From Planctomycetota bacterium (lineage in GTDB: Bacteria; Planctomycetota; UBA1135; GCA-002686595), in the NCBI GenBank assembly GCA_016764635.1, contig JAESRM010000006.1:1-7108 (forward strand): 7,108 nt of DNA, read 5' to 3'. Below, in pieces: positions 1-6,263 of this stretch; the first letter of the stretch is position 1, and each line of letters begins with the position of its first letter. The notes beneath the pieces are model-generated. The model searched no databases. It was not told the DNA's origin and saw only the letters and a list, made by a program, of their open reading frames with translations. The translations under genes and the position numbers were made by a program.

Positions 1-13
1 CTCCCAAAGGGCG

Positions 14-53
14 CCCGCGCGAGGCGCGGGGCCTGCAAGATCGGGGCCCCGTG
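14..53 (+). other. Two competing GC-rich hairpins
   Basis: CCCGCGC (14-20) pairs perfectly with GCGCGGG (24-30) across a three-base GAG loop. The 3' arm of that hairpin overlaps CGGGGCC (27-33), which can instead pair with GGCCCCG (45-51), extended by one wobble and one more pair to 25/53. The two structures exclude one another, as in attenuators. Just after them AAAAT (58-62) and ATTTT (67-71) flank a GCGA tetraloop. No T-run directly follows either GC stem, so this is not a standard intrinsic terminator. In such GC-rich DNA chance pairing is a real alternative. Confidence 0.3.
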
Positions 54-76
54 GGCGAAAATGCGAATTTTGTAGT

Positions 77-90
77 GTGCGGTTTCAAAC
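77..90 (+). repeat. Direct repeat, copy 1 (GTGCGGTTTCAAAC)
   Basis: This 14-mer recurs at 311-324 with one substitution (A87 to G321), 234 bases away. The surrounding bases are not clearly similar, so the repeat is short. It could be a pair of protein-binding sites or the remains of an older duplication. Confidence 0.4.
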
Positions 91-214
91 GCTCCTGATG
101 CCGGGTTGCTAGGGGTCATCACATCATTTGTTGGGTAATTGCCCGACCCTAAGGCCCCGTAAGCGCCAGGGGGTATCCATGACCCTGCGCCCACGCGTCC
201 CTGGGAGTCACAAG

Positions 215-236
215 GGCCCATGGGGTCGTGAATGGG
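215..236 (+). repeat. GGCCCATG hairpin repeat, copy 1
   Basis: The unit starts with GGCCCATG and ends with ATGGG; CCCAT (217-221) pairs with ATGGG (232-236) around a ten-base loop. A diverged second copy lies at 267-286 with the same start, a similar G-rich loop and the same closing ATGGG. A third GGCCCATG at 344-351 lacks the closing arm. The hairpin CCCAG (240-244) / CTGGG (248-252) lies between the first two copies. Confidence 0.35.
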
Positions 237-266
237 TCGCCCAGCCCCTGGGTACTGGAATGAACT

Positions 267-286
267 GGCCCATGCGGCGGGATGGG
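267..286 (+). repeat. GGCCCATG hairpin repeat, copy 2
   Basis: CCCAT (269-273) pairs with ATGGG (282-286) around an eight-base G-rich loop, matching the layout of the copy at 215-236, which starts 52 bases upstream. The 3' arm can instead form TGGGA (283-287) / TCCCA (291-295), so the fold is ambiguous. Confidence 0.35.
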
Positions 287-310
287 AAACTCCCACGAGT
301 CGACCAAATC

Positions 311-324
311 GTGCGGTTTCGAAC
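311..324 (+). repeat. Direct repeat, copy 2 (GTGCGGTTTCGAAC)
   Basis: This is the second copy of the 14-mer at 77-90. Only this copy sits in a hairpin: bases 311-317 pair with 325-331 (five Watson-Crick pairs and two G-T wobbles) around the seven-base loop TTCGAAC. That loop matches the consensus of a tRNA T-loop, but no acceptor stem or anticodon arm can be built around it, so it is not a tRNA. Confidence 0.4.
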
Positions 325-386
325 ACCGTGCCGATCCCAGGAAGGCCCATGGTCTCCGAATTGTGCCAACCTTCGGTCGTAGTCGA

Positions 387-448
387 AGGGCTAGATGATT
401 ACTATATGGAACGAGTCTGGGCTAAGCCTAGATTCCATCCCTAGCCCT
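387..448 (+). promoter_or_regulatory. Long interrupted stem-loop before the lipoprotein gene
   Basis: Three stems nest in order. AGGGCTAG (387-394) pairs with CTAGCCCT (441-448). ATGGAA (406-411) pairs with TTCCAT (433-438). Bases 416-422 pair with 426-432, with one G-T wobble, around a TAA loop. Together they make 21 pairs in 62 bases, interrupted by an AT-rich internal loop (395-405 opposite 439-440) and a four-base bulge (412-415). The element ends 38 bases before the ATG at 487. It could be a structured 5' leader, a small RNA or a DNA site. A possible -10 (TACTAT, 400-405) lies in its internal loop; if that were the real promoter, only the inner hairpin would be transcribed. Confidence 0.45.
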
Positions 449-486
449 GGGACTCCCGTCCCCTGCGAAGCGCCCACCTAATAACG

Positions 487-3400
487 ATGCGTTCTAAACT
501 TTCCTACTTCCTCGCCCCCCTGGTAGTCCTTGCGGTTTCAGCCTGCAACGACACCAAAACGACGAAGTTTTCAGCACATTCGCCCGGTACGATCCTGCGG
601 AACCCCACCCCGGGAAACATGGCCCCTGTTTTCGTTGCGCCCAACGCGACAGGCCGTGCTCCTCAACTGCGCTTGAGCTACGTCTCATTCGGTCGCTTGG
701 TAGAGGTCTTTGGACTCGACCTGACCAACTTTGACCCGCTCACGGACGACCCGCTCGACTTCACGATCCCCATCGTGACCGAGGTCTTGGTCCGCGCCGG
801 TCTTCAATCGGATGGTGGCGACTACGTGCTCAGCACCGACAAGGTCACGGGCCAAGAGAACCTGATCATCATGCGCGATGTGACCGACCCCGAGGGTTTG
901 GACGCGTTTGACATTCTGCTCAAAGCCTCCACCGAGGGTTTGGACCAAGTGCTCGACAACGGCTTCGGAAGCACGGGGTTCTACTCGATGGTGCCGCGCA
1001 ACGCGACCTTGGCGCTCACCTTCGACGACTTGATCGATCCGACCCTGATCAATGCCCAGAACTTGAAAGTCCTAGTCGGTTCCCCGGCTGTTGTTCCTTT
1101 CGCGGCTCGGATTTTGCCCGACCCGCTGTTCGGTGACATCCAGGACTTCGATGGCGACGGCCAGCAGGAGTACTACACCACTCGCGTGCTGATCGACTTT
1201 GCGGTCAACTCGTTCGAGTCCTTCAGCAGCTCACCGGCCCTGCCGATCCAGCCTGCTGGATTGCCGCCCTCCATCGATCAGAGCCACGACAATGTGAACA
1301 TTCACATTCCGACCGCCATTAATGGCGTGTTCGGTCAGGTCACCCTGCTCGCGAACTTGACCGGCCACTCCCTCGGCATCTTTGCCAACGGCAGTGCCGA
1401 TCCCACCTCGCCCACCCAGGACATCATCCGCGCCTTCCGCTCCGGCGGAAGCAGCACCCAGGTCGGCGACGATTTCAACGGCTTCCTGCGGGACGAAACC
1501 GCGCCTGAGATCGTGGGCTCCCTGGCAGCACGCCTGGACTTGAACCCGATTCAGGACCTTGTGGACCTGGACCAGTTTGTTGTCCCCGTCCTGCGCTTCT
1601 CCTCCATCGCTTGCGCGCAAACCCCCGTTGTGGGCGATGTGCTCTTCCAATCTCAGATCCAAGGCGGAGTCTGGGCTGAGGTGGTTCAAAACGCAGGTAC
1701 TGGCCCCGATGGCTTTGGCGTCGTTCCCAACGTTACCGTGCGTGTCCTGTCCTACCCTGAGGTTTGGGACAATGTGACCAACACCATCGTTGGCGTGGGC
1801 AACTGGGCAGTTGACGGTGTGGGGCCCCTGCAGTTCCTTTCTGCATATGACCCCGTGGCCGACCTGGGCCTTGAGAACTGCTTCCTCGAAACCTTCCCGC
1901 TCTCGTTGGACTTCCCCGAGAACCCCGCTTCTCGTATCTCGAACTCAGGCACCTGGGGTTTGCGCTTCAACGAGCCCATGGACCCGGTTGGCTTCTCGTC
2001 TTACGACGGGATGCGCCTGACAAGAGTGAACCCCGATGCGCAAGCGTTGACTTTCGCTGACTACGCCGTCACGGAAATCACCCACAGCTCGGACTTGACG
2101 CGTTTCTCCCTGACGCCTCACTTCCCGCTCAACCACGTCAACGGTCAGAATGAAGCCTACTTCTTGACGGTCACCTCGAACGGCAACTTGGCCCCCACGG
2201 ACTTGGCGGGCAACCGCCTCGGCATACCGCTTCCCGCCATCATGGGAACGCTGAGCGAGCAGGACAACACTGTCCGCAACGGTACTCACACCAGCCTGTT
2301 CAACGGCGTGGACGAAGAAGCTCCCATCTGGGACCAAGCGAACGACCCCTACCCCTTCTCCGAATGGTCAGGTCAGCACGTTTACTTGACCGACCGCTCG
2401 GCGATCCATCCGCGTCCGGTTTCTCGATTCACCCAAGTGGTGGAGCGCTCCAACACCTTCACCGGTACCATGACCTCACTGGCCGGTGGAGTGGAAGAGC
2501 CCCTCTCTCGCATGGGAACTTTCACCCAGTTCCTGTGGCGTATTTACGACCTGGAAATGGATCACCTGGACCAGGACATCTCCGACCCCGCATTCCAGAC
2601 TTCCGAATGGAACCTGGACGTGGGCAAGCTCAACATCGATGTGGAGCGCATTTACTGGAGCCCGGTCACCGGTGGCGTCACCTTCGACAGCTTTGCTGGT
2701 TTCGGCATGCGTCTCAGTCACGCTTCCGTGCTGCCTGACGAATTGCTCGTGGGCATACCGCCCATGCCTGCATTCCCCAACTCGGGTGTGACGACTGGCT
2801 TTGGTCAGAACCGACTCAGCCTTGTCAATGACGTCCCGGTTGAGGTTCACTTCCGCGAGCAGGGTTACACCCTGGATCCGGGTGACAAGATCCAGACCGC
2901 CTTCCCGACGGTCCTGATGCCCTTCCCCATGAACATGGACCCCAGTGCGGCCAACCGCTACTACACCTTCCGGGACACCTCGCTCACCGAGCGTGCTGGA
3001 CCTGGTGGAATGGGAGCCAACATCGGTCAATGGCATGCGCTCACCGGCGTCCCGCAATTTGTTGAGCTCGACGTCATGAACATGTGCGCCGCGGCTACCA
3101 ACAACAACTTTGCAAACCAGGTTCAAAGTGTTGCTTTGCCCCTGCTGATGGAATTCCGCTGCTACCCGGACACGGCTGCCACCACGGCCAACCGTTTGGA
3201 TGTTTCTGAGTCCCAGACCACAGCGGGCTTGGCGCCTTTCTTCCGGGCCTTCAGCACGGGTGGAATCAACACCGACGGCGACCCCGTCTTTGTCGAGCCC
3301 GATTCTGAAATCACCGCTAGCGGCGGATTCAACCCGCTCTCGCAACCGGCTCCTGGAGCTCCGACCCCCGGAACAGACCGCAACGTCTACATCGGTGGCA

Positions 3401-3951
3401 TCGACTTCGTCGTGCGCATCAGCAGGTCCTTCTCCATCTGGTTCCCGACGCCCGATACTACGGGTGCCCCGATCAGCAGCCCGGAGTACTACACACCTGT
3501 TGTAGAGCCGCCCCTGGACGATCAGCCGGGTGGCACGAGCATCGCCTTCGCATACCGCGGAGCCGACTCGATCAACAATGCCTATGTTTCGGGTGCGCCG
3601 ATCGGCGATCCGGAATTGAGCGGCTTCCAAATGACCGCCGTGGCCAACCGCTTGGACGCTTACGGAGATCACTACTCCCGTGAGCCCCTCTGCTACATGA
3701 TCGTTGACCCTAACGATCCGACGGGAATGGCCATGATCCCTGGTCCCAACTTCCCCTTCATGGTCGTACGTCACAACTCGACGGACGCCAACTTGGACGT
3801 GCTCGGGCTTCTGGGCGGCGGACGCTGGTTTGATTCCACGACCAGCATCAATGGTTCGAAGCTCTTCCAGGTGCGAGCCACCTTCACCTCGAACGCACAA
3901 ACCGGCCAGTCACCGGTGCTGTCCACTTTCGCCATGGGTTGGAAGAACTAA
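487..3951 (+). CDS. Giant exported lipoprotein with SbsA-type Ig-like domains
   Basis: The 1154-residue product opens with a short lipoprotein signal: positive N-terminus (R2, K4), hydrophobic core (residues 8-17) and lipobox V-S-A-C with the lipidated cysteine at C20. Only this ATG keeps the signal peptide; an in-frame TAG lies at 442-444. No Shine-Dalgarno site precedes it. A first Ig-like (Big_5/SbsA-like) unit is suggested at about 165-278 and contains a D-x-D-G-D-G calcium-type loop (D220, D222, D224). A second, clearer one spans about 482-590, with FNEPMDP (494-500) and DLAGNRL (572-578). The C-terminus has GGTSIAFAYRGAD (1015-1027) and the beta-rich FQVRATFTSN (1127-1136). No catalytic motif is visible and cysteines are few. 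It probably sits at the outer membrane or surface in a structural or adhesive role, which is inference. It stands alone as a transcription unit with its own terminator. Confidence 0.93.
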   Translation: MRSKLSYFLAPLVVLAVSACNDTKTTKFSAHSPGTILRNPTPGNMAPVFVAPNATGRAPQLRLSYVSFGRLVEVFGLDLTNFDPLTDDPLDFTIPIVTEVLVRAGLQSDGGDYVLSTDKVTGQENLIIMRDVTDPEGLDAFDILLKASTEGLDQVLDNGFGSTGFYSMVPRNATLALTFDDLIDPTLINAQNLKVLVGSPAVVPFAARILPDPLFGDIQDFDGDGQQEYYTTRVLIDFAVNSFESFSSSPALPIQPAGLPPSIDQSHDNVNIHIPTAINGVFGQVTLLANLTGHSLGIFANGSADPTSPTQDIIRAFRSGGSSTQVGDDFNGFLRDETAPEIVGSLAARLDLNPIQDLVDLDQFVVPVLRFSSIACAQTPVVGDVLFQSQIQGGVWAEVVQNAGTGPDGFGVVPNVTVRVLSYPEVWDNVTNTIVGVGNWAVDGVGPLQFLSAYDPVADLGLENCFLETFPLSLDFPENPASRISNSGTWGLRFNEPMDPVGFSSYDGMRLTRVNPDAQALTFADYAVTEITHSSDLTRFSLTPHFPLNHVNGQNEAYFLTVTSNGNLAPTDLAGNRLGIPLPAIMGTLSEQDNTVRNGTHTSLFNGVDEEAPIWDQANDPYPFSEWSGQHVYLTDRSAIHPRPVSRFTQVVERSNTFTGTMTSLAGGVEEPLSRMGTFTQFLWRIYDLEMDHLDQDISDPAFQTSEWNLDVGKLNIDVERIYWSPVTGGVTFDSFAGFGMRLSHASVLPDELLVGIPPMPAFPNSGVTTGFGQNRLSLVNDVPVEVHFREQGYTLDPGDKIQTAFPTVLMPFPMNMDPSAANRYYTFRDTSLTERAGPGGMGANIGQWHALTGVPQFVELDVMNMCAAATNNNFANQVQSVALPLLMEFRCYPDTAATTANRLDVSESQTTAGLAPFFRAFSTGGINTDGDPVFVEPDSEITASGGFNPLSQPAPGAPTPGTDRNVYIGGIDFVVRISRSFSIWFPTPDTTGAPISSPEYYTPVVEPPLDDQPGGTSIAFAYRGADSINNAYVSGAPIGDPELSGFQMTAVANRLDAYGDHYSREPLCYMIVDPNDPTGMAMIPGPNFPFMVVRHNSTDANLDVLGLLGGGRWFDSTTSINGSKLFQVRATFTSNAQTGQSPVLSTFAMGWKN
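1291..1336. repeat. Cluster of palindromes inside the lipoprotein gene
   Basis: AATGTGAA (1291-1298) and TTCACATT (1301-1308) form an inverted repeat around a CA centre. Six bases further on, CGCCATTAATGGCG (1314-1327) is a perfect 14-base palindrome, and GACCG (1311-1315) is also complementary to CGGTC (1332-1336). All lie in codons of the first Ig-like region (residues about 269-283). They are directly visible; any function is unknown, and coincidence in coding DNA is possible. Confidence 0.35.
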
Positions 3952-4005
3952 GAGCCTTCGCGGCTTAGGAAACCGTCGAGTCTCGCTCGGCGGATTCACG
4001 ATCAA

Positions 4006-4034
4006 GGGGGAGCACTCAGGTGCTCCCCCTTTTT
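4006..4034 (+). terminator. Strong intrinsic terminator of the lipoprotein gene
   Basis: GGGGGAGCAC (4006-4015) pairs perfectly with GTGCTCCCCC (4020-4029) around a TCAG tetraloop and is followed by five T (4030-4034). It lies 54 bases after the stop at 3951. On the opposite strand the stem is followed only by CTTGATC, so it is a weak terminator for the converging pqiB-like gene, for which no other clear terminator is visible. Confidence 0.92.
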
Positions 4035-4121
4035 GTATGGCTGCAATGTCGGACGGCCCGGCGTCGCCAGTGCAAGCGGTCGCTGAACGCTGACCGTTTC
4101 ATTCTCTCGAACCTAGCCCGC

Positions 4122-5546
4122 TCAATCCAGGGGGATCGGGGCGATGTGGGCGTTTCCCTCAACCAGCAGCAGCACGCCGATCAGGTGGCCGTCGGAGCGG
4201 GCCACCACAGGAGCCCCGTGCCACTCAGCAGAGAAGCGAACGTCCTCACTGACCTCCATGCCGCGCGGGGTGCGAAGCATGCGGTAGGCGGCTACGGATT
4301 GGGGCGCCAGGTCGGGGCCCGCGTAGACCATGCAGTCTTCGGGTTGTTCCAGGTTGCGCATGCGATTCTTAGGCCAACCGCGCCCTTCCGCATCATCCCA
4401 GTCGCAGATTCCAAGTTCCCCCACCACGCGAACGGGCGGCAGGGTATTCAGCTGCTTGTCCGCAGCCAAAAATACTAGGGAGTCCTCTTTGTAGCTCTCG
4501 GGCAGTTCGAAGAACTCGGCGGGACCCACTAGGCCTCCCTCGAGGGGCAGCAACCAGGCTCGATGACTCGTCGCGAAGCGCAAGATATTGCCTTTGCGCC
4601 ATGATAGTTTGCCTTCCAGTGGGACGGGCGGGGCCAAGCCCAAGGGCAATGCGCCCCTCCCTATCGGAACCGCAGGTCGCCATTGAAGCCATTCGTCCTC
4701 GGCTCCAGCAACCAGGGCAAAGCGCCGGCCGCTAGAGACCGACTTTCCGGGATAAGTGGGCGTGGCCATGGCCACGGCCCCCATGAGCATGGATTGCAAC
4801 GTACCCACGTCTAGGGTGATGCCGCCCGAAAGGGACAGGTCCATCTCGATGCCGCTTTCCTCCCAGAAGACCGAGTTTTCGCGCACCAAGGACTTGTAGT
4901 CCCGGGAAATACGGCAGCGCACCTCCACCACCGTGGCGTCGCTGGCCAGGGCGACCGAAACCACCCTTCCGATCCAGAAACCCCTGTAGGTCACGGGGGC
5001 ACCAGCCTGCAAACCAAAGCGAGAAGGGGCATCGAGCACGATGTCCAAACCGCCCTCGGCCAGGGAATCCTCAACGGGCGCTTGAGTGCGCGCCGTGAAG
5101 TCTGATTGTCGCACTCCGCGTTGCGCGCTGCTACTGGGAGCCACGGCCAAGTAGCGGGCGCCGATGACGGTCTCGATCCCTTGGATACCGTCCAACCCCA
5201 CGCGCGGATATACGATCCAAAACTGTGAACCTTCGCGGGCCAAGTCCCGGGCGTCATCGTCGAGCCTGACCAGCATCTGGACCCCGTCCATGTCTGCTTC
5301 CAGCAGGACTTTTTCAACGGTTCCAACCTGGATGCCGCGATAGCGCAAGGAAGCTCCCACGCGCAAACCATGGCCTTCCTCGGCATGCACCATGATTTCG
5401 AGGCCACTCTCCTGCAGGCTCGAATAAACCATAAGGCTGGAGATGCCCAAGGCGACCACCGGCAGGACCGCTATCCACCAAGGGGAATGGGATGGCTTGA
5501 CATGGGCCTGGGGTAGCGAATTTTCGGGGGTGGGATTCGGATTCAT
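4122..5546 (-). CDS. PqiB-like MCE-domain lipid transport protein, atypical C-terminus
   Basis: The 474-residue protein has a short polar N-terminus, one membrane anchor (about 23-43) and a periplasmic part. MCE domain 1 spans about 47-137 and MCE domain 2 about 167-265. Each carries the family signature G-L-x-x-G-x-x-x-x-Y-R-G-x-x-x-G-x-V (60-77 and 178-195), and domain 1 also shows the PqiB-type SQFWIVYPRV (107-116). The family forms stacked hexameric rings that carry lipids across the periplasm. Escherichia coli PqiB has three MCE domains and a C-terminal helical needle (about 546 residues). Here residues about 300-474 show no third MCE signature and look beta-rich. Residues 444-472 resemble the end of a trypsin/HtrA fold (HGAPVVARSDGHLIGVLL, closing with IAPIP) with His443 where the catalytic serine would be. 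The ATG lies one base after the pqiA-like stop, so translation is probably coupled; AAGG about eight bases upstream is a weak ribosome site. No pqiC follows. Confidence 0.88.
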   Translation of the reverse strand: MNPNPTPENSLPQAHVKPSHSPWWIAVLPVVALGISSLMVYSSLQESGLEIMVHAEEGHGLRVGASLRYRGIQVGTVEKVLLEADMDGVQMLVRLDDDARDLAREGSQFWIVYPRVGLDGIQGIETVIGARYLAVAPSSSAQRGVRQSDFTARTQAPVEDSLAEGGLDIVLDAPSRFGLQAGAPVTYRGFWIGRVVSVALASDATVVEVRCRISRDYKSLVRENSVFWEESGIEMDLSLSGGITLDVGTLQSMLMGAVAMATPTYPGKSVSSGRRFALVAGAEDEWLQWRPAVPIGRGALPLGLAPPVPLEGKLSWRKGNILRFATSHRAWLLPLEGGLVGPAEFFELPESYKEDSLVFLAADKQLNTLPPVRVVGELGICDWDDAEGRGWPKNRMRNLEQPEDCMVYAGPDLAPQSVAAYRMLRTPRGMEVSEDVRFSAEWHGAPVVARSDGHLIGVLLLVEGNAHIAPIPLD

Positions 5547-5547
5547 T

Positions 5548-6162
5548 TTAGCTGCCTTGTTTGTCCTCTCGCCAAATCCCCTCGGGATCGAAGAAAGCGG
5601 AAGCGACCAAGCTCAACACCACCATGGTGCAAAACAAGACCACCGCCTTGCCCGGGCGAATGGAGACCAAGTCTCCCATTTTTACCCAGGCCACCAGAAA
5701 CGCGATCAACAACACGTCCAACATGCCCCACTTGCCAGTCCACTCAATCCAGCGAAAGAGCCGACCCTGCGTATGGGGGCGGATCCAGTTCTTACCGTGG
5801 ACCAGAAAGAGCAAACCCATGAGCTTGAGCACGGGAATGATTACGGAGCACACCAGCACCACAGTGCCAACGAACCAGTCCCCATGTGTCAGGAAGCGCA
5901 CGACCCCCTCCCAGACGCTAGAGGCCCTGGAGAACCCAAGGCGTTCAACTGTAAGGATCGGCAAAGTGACCGCCGGGATATAGAGGATCAGGGCAGATAC
6001 CGCCGCGGCTGAGCAAATGCGATTGCCCTGCCGGGAGCGAAACGGATCTTCGATAACGGATCCGCATCGCGCGCAAAGTGCCTTTTGCCGACCTTCCAGC
6101 GCAGGAACCTGCTGGATGAGTCCGCAGGATCGGCAGGCGTGGGCGGAAGCGTCGGGAAGCAT
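5548..6162 (-). CDS. PqiA-like inner-membrane protein, single module
   Basis: The 204-residue product starts with a zinc ribbon (C10-x-x-C13 and C30-x-x-C33), then four predicted membrane segments (about 50-71, 97-119, 147-162, 172-191). Family-typical stretches are GKWGMLDVLLIAFLVAWVKMG (143-163, last residue included loosely) and the closing FDPEGIW (191-197). This matches one half of Escherichia coli PqiA (about 417 residues, two such modules); half-size forms are known. It should be the inner-membrane partner of the PqiB-like protein encoded one base downstream. An in-frame ATG at 6249 would add 29 residues, but it lies in the terminator-like hairpin of the upstream gene, and the extra residues do not resemble the family. 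I therefore choose the ATG at 6162, just before the zinc ribbon. Only GGGG two bases upstream resembles a ribosome site, and it is too close. Regulation is unknown. Confidence 0.88.
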   Translation of the reverse strand: MLPDASAHACRSCGLIQQVPALEGRQKALCARCGSVIEDPFRSRQGNRICSAAAVSALILYIPAVTLPILTVERLGFSRASSVWEGVVRFLTHGDWFVGTVVLVCSVIIPVLKLMGLLFLVHGKNWIRPHTQGRLFRWIEWTGKWGMLDVLLIAFLVAWVKMGDLVSIRPGKAVVLFCTMVVLSLVASAFFDPEGIWREDKQGS

Positions 6163-6238
6163 GGCCCCATGATACGACTGGGGTCCCCGGTATTCGCGCC
6201 GACTCCAGGCATTCCCAACTAGGATGCAAGTCACCGGG

Positions 6239-6257
6239 AAAACGCCCATTATGGGCG
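6239..6257 (-). terminator. Short terminator-like hairpin after the glycosyltransferase-like gene
   Basis: Read on the - strand, CGCCCA (6257-6252), loop TAA and TGGGCG (6248-6243) form a perfect six-pair stem followed by TTTT (6242-6239), starting seven bases after the stop codon at 6264-6266. The stem and T-run are short, so termination may be partial. Its position argues that the pqiA-like gene starts downstream of it. Confidence 0.5.
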
Positions 6258-6263
6258 AAAGGG

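Larger units (their letters stand above)
1..486. other. Non-coding region rich in inverted repeats
   Basis: I find no credible gene here. Two overlapping + strand frames (128-382 and 232-444) are open. The first would give an Arg/Pro/Trp-rich peptide. The second has a third-position GC of only a little over half by hand count, visibly lower than the downstream gene, and its stop falls inside the 387-448 stem-loop. The ATG at 179 has AGGGGG five bases upstream, so a 67-residue peptide (179-382) cannot be fully excluded. The region holds several hairpins and short repeats listed separately. A -10-like TACTAT sits at 400-405, but no matching -35 is evident, so I do not call a promoter. The window begins inside this region, so the upstream neighbour is unknown. 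Confidence 0.7.

Noticed and set aside
311..331. tRNA gene suggested by a T-arm-like hairpin with loop TTCGAAC
   Set aside because: No acceptor stem, D arm or anticodon arm with a seven-base loop can be built upstream, and the bases after the arm have no matching 5' strand.
128..382. Possible 84-residue protein (or 67 residues from the ATG at 179)
   Set aside because: The Arg/Pro/Trp-rich composition has no recognisable feature. The AGGGGG before 179 is the only support, and the other genes here barely use such sites.
377..405. Sigma70-type promoter with -10 TACTAT (400-405)
   Set aside because: The -35 position at 16-18 bases spacing has no resemblance to TTGACA, and the region doubles as the internal loop of the stem-loop.
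232..444. Possible 70-residue small protein before the lipoprotein gene
   Set aside because: Third-position GC is only a little over half, it overlaps another open frame and several hairpins, no ribosome site precedes it, and its stop lies in a stem arm.
2476..3900. A 474-codon open frame antisense to the lipoprotein gene
   Set aside because: It lies wholly opposite a well-supported gene with a signal peptide and domain motifs. Its product is Arg/Gly/Val/His-rich, as expected from reading a GC3-rich gene backwards.
4074..4099. Hairpin between the convergent genes as a terminator for pqiB-like
   Set aside because: On the - strand the stem has A-C mismatches, a large loop and no T-run after it.
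4761..4776. Perfect 16-base palindrome CGTGGCCATGGCCACG in the pqiB-like gene
   Set aside because: It arises from GC-rich codons of an A-V-A-M-A-T stretch in the second MCE domain, and no second copy or context points to a function.
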